A stretch of DNA of 55,421 nucleotides from an uncultured Collinsella sp. GTDB taxonomy: Bacteria > Actinomycetota > Coriobacteriia > Coriobacteriales > Coriobacteriaceae. A program made the position numbers and the translations under genes. Numbering within the stretch: position 1 is the first letter of the stretch; every line of letters begins with the position of its first letter. The stretch covers positions 1 to 55,421 of the forward strand of contig CAAFGG010000004.1 of assembly GCA_900762325.1 (NCBI GenBank), written 5' to 3'. Of the stretch, positions 43,723-51,915 are shown piece after piece. The notes beneath the pieces were generated by a model, which saw only the letters and a program-made list of their open reading frames with translations, made no database searches and had not been told where the DNA came from.

Positions 43723-44006
43723 TGGGCAAGACGTATACGGCCGCTAATGGTCAGGTTGTAACGGATGAAATGATTGACGCGTGGTGCGAGTCGTACGAGC
43801 GCGGAGAGTTTCCGGATGGCGAACATGCCGTTGGTGGGATCGTGCATGGACGGCCCCCGCTCTCAGGTGAGGGGACGGCAACGTTGTCGGTCAAGATTCC
43901 TCTGGGAATGAAGGAGGCCATTCGTCGACGGGCGGCTGCCGAGGGGATGACGCCAAGTGAGTTTGCCCGTGCGGCTCTGAGCGAAAAACTTCTTGCTGCC
44001 GGCTGA
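43719..44006 (+). CDS. Ribbon-helix-helix antitoxin
   Basis: 95 residues. The N-terminal half (GQVVTDEMIDAWCESYERGE) is the helical toxin-binding type found in this antitoxin group; the C-terminal half is a CopG-like ribbon-helix-helix (ATLSVKIPLGMKEAIRRRAA, MTPSEFARAAL). Two start codons lie in tandem (43719 and 43722); AAGGGG is upstream. It should neutralise the upstream toxin and repress the shared promoter. Confidence 0.72.
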   Translation: MMGKTYTAANGQVVTDEMIDAWCESYERGEFPDGEHAVGGIVHGRPPLSGEGTATLSVKIPLGMKEAIRRRAAAEGMTPSEFARAALSEKLLAAG

Positions 44007-44069
44007 TGTCTCTGACGTGCCGATTTATAGAACCGAGGCTGTGCTCAAAAACTTTTTTAAAATTCTCGG

Positions 44070-44097
44070 TTGACCGGAACGCGTCCTTGGTTATACT
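44070..44097 (+). promoter_or_regulatory. Promoter of tRNA-Phe
   Basis: TTGACC (44070-44075), 16-nt spacer, TATACT (44092-44097), 32 nt before the mature 5' end. Confidence 0.75.
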
Positions 44098-44129
44098 AAT
44101 CAAGCCTTGAAACAAGGCATACCTCAAAT

Positions 44130-44202
<73 letters not shown>

Positions 44203-44215
44203 CCTTGAATTGACT

Positions 44216-44245
44216 AGGACCTCTGCAAAGGGGTCCTTTTCTTTT
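44216..44245 (+). terminator. Terminator of tRNA-Phe
   Basis: Stem AGGACC (44216-44221) with GGTCCT (44232-44237), then TTTTCTTTT. The next 250 bp hold a probable -10 (TATACT, 44428-44433) for the following gene and nothing else I recognise. Confidence 0.75.
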
Positions 44246-44498
44246 ATGTAGGGTTCTGCGGAAACTGCGTCCCAGAATAAGGGCTCAGAACGGGACACAC
44301 TTTCCGGTGCCTGCCTCCGGCGCGCGTACACACCTCGTCGCACCATTCCGAGCCCGCCCGCCCCAGACATTCCTCCCACTTTCGCGTCACTTTACAGACC
44401 GTTCGGTCGCCTGTCCGCACACGCGGGTATACTCAAAACGATACTTATCCTATGCAATACGATGCGGGTTCGACCTGCATGATCCGAAGGGGGCAGTG

Positions 44499-45560
44499 AT
44501 GGAGAGGATACTCGGCGTTAATCTCTCTGGCTGGTTTATTCCCGAGCCTTGGGTGACCCCGTCGCTGTACGCGGCGACCGGTGCATCCAACGCGGCCGAG
44601 CTACAGGAGGCCATGGGTACCGCCGCCTATAACGAGCGCATGCGCCGCCATTACGAGACGTTTGTGAGCGAGGACGATTTTCGCCGCATGGCGCAGATCG
44701 GTCTCAATGCCGTGCGTTTGCCGGTGCCCTGGTATGCCTTTGGTTCGCAGGAGTCCGATGCGTCCTACATCTCGGTTGTCGACTACATTGACCGTGCAAT
44801 TGAGTGGGCTGCCAAGTACGACATCCGCGTGCTGCTCGATCTGGCAACCGTGCCCGGTGGCCAGGGCGATTCCAACGATTCGCCCACCACGCCGGAGGCT
44901 GTCGCCGAGTGGCATTCGTCCACCAACGGCCGTCATGTCGCACTCGACGTGCTTGAGCGCTTGGCCGATCGCTATGGCGAGGCCGAGAGCCTGCTGGGCA
45001 TTGAGCTGCTGGACACGCCGCAGATGAGCGTTCGCAAGAGCCTCTTCACCATGACGGATGGCATTCCCGCTCACTACCTGCGCAATTTCTATCGCGATGC
45101 CTATGAGCTCGTCCGTTCGTATATGCCCGAGGATAAGATCGTCGTCTTCTCGTCGTCGGGGCATCCCAGCGAGTGGAAGCATTTTATGCGCGGCGCCAAG
45201 TACAAGAACGTCTACATGGACCTTCACCTGTACCATTACCGCGACGAGTATGCGCTCGACATCACGAGCCCTCGCGGGCTGACGACGGCGATTTCGCGTA
45301 ACAAGCGCGAACTTAAAGAAGCGATTTCGACTGGGTTCCCCGTGCTGGTGGGCGAATGGTCGGGCGCGGCGATCTTTGCCAACTCGTCGGTTACGCCCGA
45401 GGGCCGCAATGCCTACGAGCGCGTGTTTATCGCCAACCAGCTGGCATCGTTTGCGCCGGCGGCTGGCTGGTTCTTCCAAACGTGGAAGACCGAGAAGCGC
45501 ATTGCAGCATGGGACGCCCGCGCGGCGCTCGGTACGCTCGAGCGCGGCATGATTGAATAG
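44499..45560 (+). CDS. GH5-like (exo-glucanase type) protein with a substituted catalytic acid/base
   Basis: 353 residues, no signal peptide, so intracellular. The fold is that of GH5 beta-glucanases (GVNLSGWFIPEPWVTPS, GLNAVRLPVPW, LLDLATVPGGQGDSNDS, MDLHLYHY, PVLVGEWSGA). The nucleophile is present (Glu286 in VGEWSGA). The acid/base motif, normally LNEP, reads LLDTPQ, placing Thr173 where the essential Glu should be, and the conserved His of DLHGAPGSQ is Ala. Retaining hydrolysis is therefore doubtful; a binding or altered function is possible. The start at 44499 has AAGGGGG upstream; the open frame 5' is unlike the family. Six bp before rsmI, so probably co-transcribed. Confidence 0.8.
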   Translation: MERILGVNLSGWFIPEPWVTPSLYAATGASNAAELQEAMGTAAYNERMRRHYETFVSEDDFRRMAQIGLNAVRLPVPWYAFGSQESDASYISVVDYIDRAIEWAAKYDIRVLLDLATVPGGQGDSNDSPTTPEAVAEWHSSTNGRHVALDVLERLADRYGEAESLLGIELLDTPQMSVRKSLFTMTDGIPAHYLRNFYRDAYELVRSYMPEDKIVVFSSSGHPSEWKHFMRGAKYKNVYMDLHLYHYRDEYALDITSPRGLTTAISRNKRELKEAISTGFPVLVGEWSGAAIFANSSVTPEGRNAYERVFIANQLASFAPAAGWFFQTWKTEKRIAAWDARAALGTLERGMIE

Positions 45561-45566
45561 GTTGAT

Positions 45567-46445
45567 ATGACGCAAAACAGCGCCCATACGGGCAAACTCT
45601 ATGTGGTCGGCACGCCCATCGGCAACCTGGGCGACCTGTCCCCGCGCGTTGGTGAGGCTTTTGCCGCTGCCGATGTCATCTGCTGTGAAGACACGCGTGT
45701 GACGTCAAAGCTGCTGATGCACCTGGGCATTTCCAAGCCGCTTGTCCGTTGCGACGAGAATGTGATCGCTAGCCGCGCTGCCGGCCTGGTCGACCGTCTG
45801 CTGGCGGGGGAGACCCTCGCCTTTGCCTCGGACGCCGGCATGCCGAGCGTGTCCGATCCCGGCCAGGCGCTGGTCGAGGCGGCGCGTGAGGCCGATGTGC
45901 CCGTCGAAGTTATTCCCGGGCCCTCTGCTTGCGTCACGGCGCTTGTTTCGTCCGGCATTCCCTGCGAGCATTTTTTCTTCGAGGGCTTTTTGGGCCGAAA
46001 GCACGGCGACCGTGTGCGCCGTTTGCAGCGCCTTGCCGTGGTGCCCGGCGCACTCATCTTCTACGAGTCTCCACATCGCATCGTGGCGACGCTCGAGGCC
46101 GTGGCGGAGGTCTTTCCCCAGCGTGAGGTTGCCGTCTGCCGCGAACTCACCAAGCTGCACGAGGAGGTCTTGCGCGGGCCCGCTGACCAGCTTGCCGAGG
46201 AGCTGCGTGCTCGCGGCGAGGTAAAGGGCGAGATTGCGCTGGTCATCGCGCCGCCGAGCGAGGATGAGGAGGCCGGCATCGCGCCGGTTGGCGCTGCGGT
46301 AGCGGATCCCGATGAGGCCCTGCGCGCGGATATCCGCGCCGCGCTCGAGGAGGGAGAGCCCGCCTCTGCGGTGGCCAAGCGCCTGTCTCAGAAGTATTCG
46401 CGCCGCAAGCGCGATGTCTATGCCATGGTGCTCGATATGCAATAG
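45567..46445 (+). CDS. rsmI: 16S rRNA (cytidine(1402)-2'-O)-methyltransferase
   Basis: Tetrapyrrole-methylase-fold enzyme using SAM to methylate C1402 in the 30S decoding centre; 292 residues. Seen: VVGTPIGNLGDLSPR, CEDTRVTSKLL, SDAGMPSVSDPG, FYESPHRIV, then a C-terminal tail with SRRKRDVYAMVL. It begins six bases after the GH5-like gene. Confidence 0.95.
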   Translation: MTQNSAHTGKLYVVGTPIGNLGDLSPRVGEAFAAADVICCEDTRVTSKLLMHLGISKPLVRCDENVIASRAAGLVDRLLAGETLAFASDAGMPSVSDPGQALVEAAREADVPVEVIPGPSACVTALVSSGIPCEHFFFEGFLGRKHGDRVRRLQRLAVVPGALIFYESPHRIVATLEAVAEVFPQREVAVCRELTKLHEEVLRGPADQLAEELRARGEVKGEIALVIAPPSEDEEAGIAPVGAAVADPDEALRADIRAALEEGEPASAVAKRLSQKYSRRKRDVYAMVLDMQ

Positions 46446-46514
46446 ATGGAGGATATCCAGCCCTTGCGCTAGAATCATCCCCTGTATGCAACGTTTTTCT
46501 GGAGGACAAACCCC

Positions 46515-48116
46515 ATGGATCAAAGCAAGCCTTCGTTCTTTATCACGACGCCCATCTACTACGTCAATGCCGATCCGCACCTGGGCACGGCTTATTCCAC
46601 CATCATCGCCGACGTTCAGGCTCGCTATCGCCGTTCCGCCGGCTATAACGTCAAATTCCTGACCGGCATGGACGAGCACGGCGAGAAGGTCGCCGAGGCC
46701 GCAGCCAAGCACAACATGACGCCGCAGGAGTGGACCGATAGCCAGGCTCCGCACTTCAAGGAGCTTTGGAGCAAGCTCGAGATTTCCAATGATGACTTCA
46801 TCCGCACCACCGAGCCGCGCCAGCACCATGCCGTACAGTACCTGTGGGAGCGCATGAAGGAGTCCGGCTACCTGTATAAGGGCAGCTACGACGGCTGGTA
46901 TTGCGTGCCTGACGAGACCTACTTTACCGATACGCAGGTCCAGAAGGGCGACGAGGAGTACGGCAGCGTCGGCCAGCACCTGTGCCCCGACTGCCACCGT
47001 CCGCTCGAGCGCGTGCAGGAGGAGTCCTACTTCTTTAAGCTTTCCGCTTTCCAGGACAAGCTGCTCAAGCTCTATGACGAGCACCCCGACTTTGTCGAGC
47101 CCGCGTTCCGTATGAACGAGGTGCGCAGCTTTGTCGAGGGCGGCCTCAACGACCTTTCCGTGAGCCGTACGAGCTTTGACTGGGGCATTCAGGTTCCGTT
47201 TGACGAGGGCCACGTGACCTATGTGTGGTTCGACGCGCTGCTCAACTATATGACGGCTGTCGGCTACGGTGTCGATACCGACGAGGCCCGTGCCGAGTTG
47301 GCCTATCGCTGGCCCGCGCAGTTCCACATCGTGGGTAAGGACATCATCCGCTTCCACTGCGTCATTTGGCCCGCCATGCTCATGGCCATCGGCGAGGCCC
47401 TGCCCGAGCACGTCTTTGCCCACGGCTTCCTGACCGTGCGCAATGCCGAGACCGGCAAGGCCGAGAAGATGTCCAAGAGCCGCGGCAACGCCATCGCTCC
47501 GCAGGACGTTATCGACATGCTGGGCGTCGAGGGCTATCGCTACTACTTCATGACCGACGTCGTCCCCGGCACCGACGGTGCCATCAGCTTCGACCGCATG
47601 GAGCAGGTCTACAACGCCGACCTGGCCAACAGCTGGGGCAACCTCATCTCGCGTTCGCTCAACATGAGCGGCAAGTACTTTGACGGTTGCGCGCCCGTCA
47701 AGCCCGCATCGTTCGATGCGTTCGACAACCCGCTGGCAAAGATCGCCGATGGCCTGGTCGACCGCTACATGGCCAAGATGGACGTGCTCGATTACGGCGG
47801 AGCCAAGGACGAGGTCATGGAGCTCATTCACGCCGCCAACCACTACATCGAGGACTCCGAGCCCTGGGCGCTTGCCAAGGACGAGGCCAAGGCTGACGAG
47901 CTGGCATTTGTGATCTACAACCTGCTCGAGGCCATCCGCATTGCCGCTCACCTGCTGATGCCGCTCATGCCTCAGACCTCTGCCGAAGCCCTGCGCCGCC
48001 TGTCCTGCGAGGACGAGGCCGCGAGCGACGACCTCAAGGGCATTTGCGCTTGGGGCCTGCTTGCCGGTGGTCAGCCCGTCGAGAAGGGTGAGCCGCTGTT
48101 CCCGCGTCTGGGCTAA
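46515..48116 (+). CDS. metG: Methionyl-tRNA synthetase
   Basis: Class I synthetase charging tRNA-Met; 533 residues, lacking the C-terminal dimerisation domain found in longer versions. Seen: HIGH-type HLGTAYS near residue 19, one CPDC zinc half-site, the Met-pocket region YVWFDALLNY, and KMSKSRGN near 317. TCTGGAGG lies upstream. No T-box is visible in front. A strong terminator follows. Confidence 0.97.
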   Translation: MDQSKPSFFITTPIYYVNADPHLGTAYSTIIADVQARYRRSAGYNVKFLTGMDEHGEKVAEAAAKHNMTPQEWTDSQAPHFKELWSKLEISNDDFIRTTEPRQHHAVQYLWERMKESGYLYKGSYDGWYCVPDETYFTDTQVQKGDEEYGSVGQHLCPDCHRPLERVQEESYFFKLSAFQDKLLKLYDEHPDFVEPAFRMNEVRSFVEGGLNDLSVSRTSFDWGIQVPFDEGHVTYVWFDALLNYMTAVGYGVDTDEARAELAYRWPAQFHIVGKDIIRFHCVIWPAMLMAIGEALPEHVFAHGFLTVRNAETGKAEKMSKSRGNAIAPQDVIDMLGVEGYRYYFMTDVVPGTDGAISFDRMEQVYNADLANSWGNLISRSLNMSGKYFDGCAPVKPASFDAFDNPLAKIADGLVDRYMAKMDVLDYGGAKDEVMELIHAANHYIEDSEPWALAKDEAKADELAFVIYNLLEAIRIAAHLLMPLMPQTSAEALRRLSCEDEAASDDLKGICAWGLLAGGQPVEKGEPLFPRLG

Positions 48117-48155
48117 GACGCCGCGCGCCATATCGGCAATTTGCTGTTTAGATGT

Positions 48156-48189
48156 AAGGGCATGGCCGCAACGGTCCATGCCCTTTTGT
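48156..48189 (+). terminator. Terminator of metG
   Basis: Perfect 10-bp stem AAGGGCATGG (48156-48165) / CCATGCCCTT (48176-48185), 10-nt loop, TTTTGTTT. Confidence 0.9.
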
Positions 48190-48223
48190 TTCAAGACGCC
48201 GCCATCATGCTAAGGAGGCAACT

Positions 48224-49084
48224 ATGACAACTTCGCCTTTGGCAAACCCCACGGCAACAAGGGAGCTGCTGGAGGAGTTTGGCCTTGCGACCAAGCATCG
48301 CCTGGGCCAGAACTTCCTGATCGACAACCATGTAATTGAGCGCATTTGCGAGCTTTCCGAGCTCACGGGCGATGAGCGCGTGCTCGAGGTTGGCCCGGGC
48401 GTTGGTACGCTCACGCTCGCGCTGCTGCAGGAGGCGGCGTGCGTCACGTCGATCGAGGCCGATCCCGAACTCGAACCGGTGCTCGATGCCCATGCCGCCG
48501 ACTATGCCAACTTCCGCTTTATCATGGGCGACGCGCTCAAGGTGACGACGGGGCAGATTGAGCAGGCTGCAGGCGGTGAGCCGACGGTATTTGTCGCGAA
48601 CCTGCCCTATAACGTGGCGGCGACGATCATCCTGCAGTTCTTCCAGACGATGCCCGCGCTCAAGCGTGCCGTGGTCATGGTTCAAAAGGAGGTTGCCGAT
48701 CGCATTGCCGCGGTGCCGGGTAACAAGACCTATGGCGGCTACACGGCAAAGCTCGGCCTGTATGCGCAGGTTACGGGTCGCTTTGAGGTGCCGCCACGTT
48801 GCTTTATGCCGGCACCGCACGTGGACTCGGCCGTCGTGCGTATCGACCGTGTTGACGGCGTGGCGCCCGAAGGACTCGATCGCGAGTTTGTGGCCCGCGT
48901 GATTGATGCTGCATTTGCTCAGCGCCGCAAGACCATCCGCAATTCCATGAGCGCCAACGGCTTTGCCAAGGACGTGCTCGACGCCGCCTTTGAGGCTTGC
49001 GGTATCGCACCCACCACGCGCGCAGAAACGCTTGATGTTGCCGACTTTATCCGCCTGGCTCAGGAGCTCATCCATGATGCCTAA
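48224..49084 (+). CDS. rsmA: 16S rRNA (adenine(1518)-N6/adenine(1519)-N6)-dimethyltransferase
   Basis: Dimethylates A1518 and A1519 of 16S rRNA late in 30S assembly; 286 residues. Seen: KHRLGQNFLID, SAM loop EVGPGVGTLTL, catalytic NLPYNVAAT, and the C-terminal QRRKTIRNS. AAGGAGG lies 5 nt upstream of the ATG. The stop lies inside the next gene (11-nt overlap). Confidence 0.96.
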   Translation: MTTSPLANPTATRELLEEFGLATKHRLGQNFLIDNHVIERICELSELTGDERVLEVGPGVGTLTLALLQEAACVTSIEADPELEPVLDAHAADYANFRFIMGDALKVTTGQIEQAAGGEPTVFVANLPYNVAATIILQFFQTMPALKRAVVMVQKEVADRIAAVPGNKTYGGYTAKLGLYAQVTGRFEVPPRCFMPAPHVDSAVVRIDRVDGVAPEGLDREFVARVIDAAFAQRRKTIRNSMSANGFAKDVLDAAFEACGIAPTTRAETLDVADFIRLAQELIHDA

Positions 49085-49991
49085 TGCCGAACGCGTGACG
49101 TTTACCAAGAAAAAGAAGACGGTTGCTTGTCCCGTGCCCTTGGCACCGCTTGCTGACACGCATACACATCTGCTTTCGTTTTGGGGCAAAGAAGTGCCCG
49201 AGACGCTCGTGCGCGCCAAAGCCGCGGGCGTCGACCTGTTGGTGACGATGCTCGACCCCATCGCCGACAAGCGCAGCGTGACGGACTATAGCGACTGGCT
49301 CGTGCGCGAAATTCTGCCGATGCGGGATATTCCGCAGATCAAGTATCTCGCTGGCGTTCACCCCTATGGCGCGCCGGATTATACCGATGACATTCACGCG
49401 CAGGTTGTTGCTGCGCTCGATGACCCTTTGTGCGCCGGTATCGGCGAGATCGGTCTGGACTACCACATGGATTACGACGACGACATCGCGCCAGCGTCCC
49501 ACAGTGTGCAGATTGATTGCATGGCGCGTCAGCTCGAAGTTGCCGTGCGCCGCAATGTGCCGGTGGAGCTGCACCTGCGGCACGAGGACTCGGATGGGGA
49601 GCGCACCTCGCATATGGATGCGTACAACGTGCTGCGCGAGGTGGGTGTGCCTCAGGCCGGTTGCGTGCTGCACTGCTTTGGCGAGGACCGCGCCACGATG
49701 GAGCGCTTTGTGGAACTGGGCTGCTATATCGCCTATGGTGGTGCGGCCACCTTTAAGCGCAACGACGACGTGCGCGAGGCATTTGCGGCGACCCCGCTCG
49801 ACCGCATTTTGTTCGAGACGGATTGCCCGTATATGGCGCCGGAGCCCATTCGCGGTCTTGAATGCGAGCCCGCAATGATCTCCATTACGGCAAACGCGCT
49901 GGTTAACGACCGTGTCGATCGCACGGGTGAGGACGCCGAAACAATCGTGCAAGCCGCTTGGGAGAATGCCTGCAAACTTTTTCAAAAATAG
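49074..49991 (+). CDS. TatD family metal-dependent hydrolase
   Basis: 305 residues, TIM-barrel hydrolase with DNase or amidohydrolase activity in relatives. Seen: metal ligands DTHTHL near 31, GEIGLDYH, LHLRHED, HCFGEDR and ETDCPYMAPEP. Most TatD proteins are about 260 residues; here there are a basic N-terminal tail and an extra segment near 120-150. A double start (ATGATG, 49074) with AGGAG 8 nt upstream overlaps the end of rsmA, a common TatD-rsmA neighbourhood. Confidence 0.9.
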   Translation: MMPNAERVTFTKKKKTVACPVPLAPLADTHTHLLSFWGKEVPETLVRAKAAGVDLLVTMLDPIADKRSVTDYSDWLVREILPMRDIPQIKYLAGVHPYGAPDYTDDIHAQVVAALDDPLCAGIGEIGLDYHMDYDDDIAPASHSVQIDCMARQLEVAVRRNVPVELHLRHEDSDGERTSHMDAYNVLREVGVPQAGCVLHCFGEDRATMERFVELGCYIAYGGAATFKRNDDVREAFAATPLDRILFETDCPYMAPEPIRGLECEPAMISITANALVNDRVDRTGEDAETIVQAAWENACKLFQK

Positions 49992-49994
49992 TTC

Positions 49995-50023
49995 TTGCGT
50001 TCGTGGTGGCGCTCCGTTATTCT
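49995..50023 (+). promoter_or_regulatory. Promoter of tRNA-Leu
   Basis: TTGCGT (49995-50000), 17-nt spacer, TATTCT (50018-50023). Confidence 0.7.
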
Positions 50024-50034
50024 AATTCCTGCAC

Positions 50035-50121
50035 GCGGGCGTGGCGGAATTGGCAGACGCGTACGGTTCAGGTCCGTATGGGGGCAACCCCATGAAGGTT
50101 CAAGTCCTTTCGCCCGCACCA
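50035..50121 (+). tRNA. tRNA-Leu(CAG)
   Basis: Class II tRNA of 87 nt: acceptor GCGGGCG/CGCCCGC, anticodon stem TACGG/CCGTA with CAG (reads CUG), long variable arm TGGGGGCAACCCCA, T-loop TTCAAGT, encoded CCA. Confidence 0.96.
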
Positions 50122-50133
50122 TTAAATTAAAGA

Positions 50134-50157
50134 GCTCCCAGCAATGGGAGCTTTTTT
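50134..50157 (+). terminator. Terminator of tRNA-Leu
   Basis: Stem GCTCCCA/TGGGAGC with a GCAA tetraloop, then six T. Confidence 0.88.
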
Positions 50158-50167
50158 GTTATGGGCC

Positions 50168-50292
50168 CATCACAGGGACTTGAACCTGTGAAGGAGCGAG
50201 CGTAAAGAAAACGCGGAGCGTTTTTAGCGAGCTGGCGAGGACGCCGGCAGGCGGCCGAAGCCGGTGCGGATCCGCGAAGCGGATACGCGGAC
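50168..50292. other. Segment between duplicated tRNA-Leu tails
   Basis: No open frame. 50171-50190 forms CACAGG/CCTGTG around GACTTGAA; its reverse complement resembles a tRNA T-arm (GGTTCAAGTCC). The remainder carries short palindromes (GGATCCGCGAAGCGGATACG). Confidence 0.4.
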
Positions 50293-50354
50293 GTCCTTTC
50301 GCCCGCACCATTGATTGAAAGAGCTCCCAGCAATGGGAGCTTTTTGTTATGGGC
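50293..50354 (+). repeat. Duplicated 3' end of tRNA-Leu plus terminator
   Basis: Repeats 50104-50166 almost exactly: GTCCTTTCGCCCGCACCATT (the tRNA 3' end), then the GCTCCCA-GCAA-TGGGAGC hairpin and TTATGGGCC. No tRNA 5' half precedes it, so it is a remnant. It may serve as a second terminator. Confidence 0.85.
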
Positions 50355-50426
50355 CTCTTGTTGATGTCACGTTGCTGCTTCGTGCGGGTATCCTAATGCC
50401 AACGTGTGCCTATCAGAGGAGAGACC

Positions 50427-51365
50427 ATGCTGTTGTCCGGTATCATCGCCGCCCTTACCAGCCTTTTGATTCCCATCATCATCCTGTTGCTGCTGCTTCC
50501 CAACGCCTGCTATGTCGTTGAACAACAGCATGCCGTGATCATCGAGCGCCTGGGCAAGTTTAACCGCATCGTCAACGCGGGCTTCCACATGAAGGTGCCC
50601 GTGATCGACCGCAAGGCCGCCACGGTGAGCCTGCGCACCATGAAAAACGGTTTTGGCATCGACGTTAAGACCCAGGACAACGTGACCATCGGCCTTGAGG
50701 TCTCTGCTCAGTACCACGTGAGCTATGACATGGGCGCCGGCCCGGCAGATTCGGGTATCTACAAGAGCTACTACATGCTGCAGGAGCCCGTCGACCAGAT
50801 GCGTGACTTCATCACCGACGCCCTGCGCTCTTCGATCCCCGTCTACACACTCGATGAGGTCTTTGCCAAGAAGGATGACATCGCCAAGGATGTCAACGCT
50901 ACCGTTTCCGAGCAGATGGCCGCCTACGGCTTCACCCTCGTGTCGACGCTCATCACCAAAATCGCACTGCCGACCGAGGTTGAGAACTCCATGAACGACA
51001 TCAACGCTGCCCAGCGCAAGCGCGCTGCGGCACAGGAGCTCGCTGAGGCCGACCGCATCAAGCGCGTCACCGAGGCGACCGCCGAGGCTGAGGCTATGGA
51101 AAAGGCGGGCGAGGGCATCGCCAACCAGCGCAAGGCCATCGCGCTGGGTATCAAAGATTCGCTCGAGATCATCCAAGAGACGGGTGTCGGCAATGACGAG
51201 GCCAACCAACTGTTCATGTTTACGCAGTGGTCCGAGATGATGACGGAGTTCGCTCGCACGGGTAAAACCTCGACGGTCGTGCTGCCGAGCGACTTTTCGC
51301 AGTCGGCCTCTATGTTCGAGCAGATGCTGGCTGCCGGTAAGGTTCAGAACGAGTCAAAGGAGTAG
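50427..51365 (+). CDS. SPFH/Band 7 domain protein
   Basis: 312 residues: an N-terminal membrane anchor (about 2-25: LLSGIIAALTSLLIPIIILLL), then an SPFH domain (VVEQQHAVIIERLGKFNRIV, VKTQDNVTIGLEVSAQYHV) and a coiled coil (RKRAAAQELAEADRIKRVTE). This is the stomatin/HflK-like layout; such proteins scaffold membrane domains and proteases. No NfeD partner adjoins it. The start at 50427 has GAGGAGAG upstream. Six bp separate it from rlmH. Confidence 0.92.
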   Translation: MLLSGIIAALTSLLIPIIILLLLLPNACYVVEQQHAVIIERLGKFNRIVNAGFHMKVPVIDRKAATVSLRTMKNGFGIDVKTQDNVTIGLEVSAQYHVSYDMGAGPADSGIYKSYYMLQEPVDQMRDFITDALRSSIPVYTLDEVFAKKDDIAKDVNATVSEQMAAYGFTLVSTLITKIALPTEVENSMNDINAAQRKRAAAQELAEADRIKRVTEATAEAEAMEKAGEGIANQRKAIALGIKDSLEIIQETGVGNDEANQLFMFTQWSEMMTEFARTGKTSTVVLPSDFSQSASMFEQMLAAGKVQNESKE

Positions 51366-51371
51366 GCACGC

Positions 51372-51842
51372 GTGAAATACACCGTCGTTTGTGTTGGCAA
51401 GCTCAAAGAGCGCTTTTGGAAGGACGCGTGCGCTGAGTACACCAAGCGCCTAGGCGCCTATGCCAAGGTGGATATCCGCGAGGTGGCCGATATCGACCCG
51501 GCTAAGGCGGGCGGCGTGGATGCCGCGCGCGACAAGGAGGGGGCGGCAATTCTTGCTGCATTGCCGTCTCGAGCGCATGTGATCCTGCTGGCTATCGAGG
51601 GCAAGGAGCGTTCGAGTGAGGAGCTCTCGGCGAGGCTCGACGATCTTATGCTACGAGGCAGCAGCGACATCGCCTTTGTGATTGGCGGTTCGGACGGCGT
51701 GAGCGATGAGGTGCGCGCCCGCGCCGACGAGATGCTCAGCTTTGGACGCATTACCTTGCCGCATAACTTGGCGCGCGTGGTGCTGCTGGAGCAAATCTAC
51801 CGCGCCTGCAAGATCAGCCGTGGCGAGCCGTATCACAAATAG
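51372..51842 (+). CDS. rlmH: 23S rRNA (pseudouridine(1915)-N3)-methyltransferase
   Basis: SPOUT-class enzyme modifying helix 69 of the ribosome; 156 residues, exactly the usual size. Seen: KYTVVCVGKLKERFW, LAIEGKERSSEE, the SAM knot FVIGGSDGVSDEVRARAD and HNLARVVLLEQIYRAC...GEPYHK. The start is GTG with AAGGAG upstream inside the SPFH gene's end. Confidence 0.96.
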   Translation: MKYTVVCVGKLKERFWKDACAEYTKRLGAYAKVDIREVADIDPAKAGGVDAARDKEGAAILAALPSRAHVILLAIEGKERSSEELSARLDDLMLRGSSDIAFVIGGSDGVSDEVRARADEMLSFGRITLPHNLARVVLLEQIYRACKISRGEPYHK

Positions 51843-51915
51843 GTCGGCAATACGAAACAATGGCGTGGGACAATACCTTTCGTTTTGAGGAATGTGTCTG
51901 AAAGGACTATGAGAT

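Noticed and set aside
46446..46514. T-box before metG, and before serS
   Set aside because: Both leaders are too short and lack the GGTGGNACCGCG core.
48963..49073. Longer TatD starting inside rsmA
   Set aside because: The extra 37 residues are basic, unlike TatD, and the double ATG at 49074 has a good AGGAG site.
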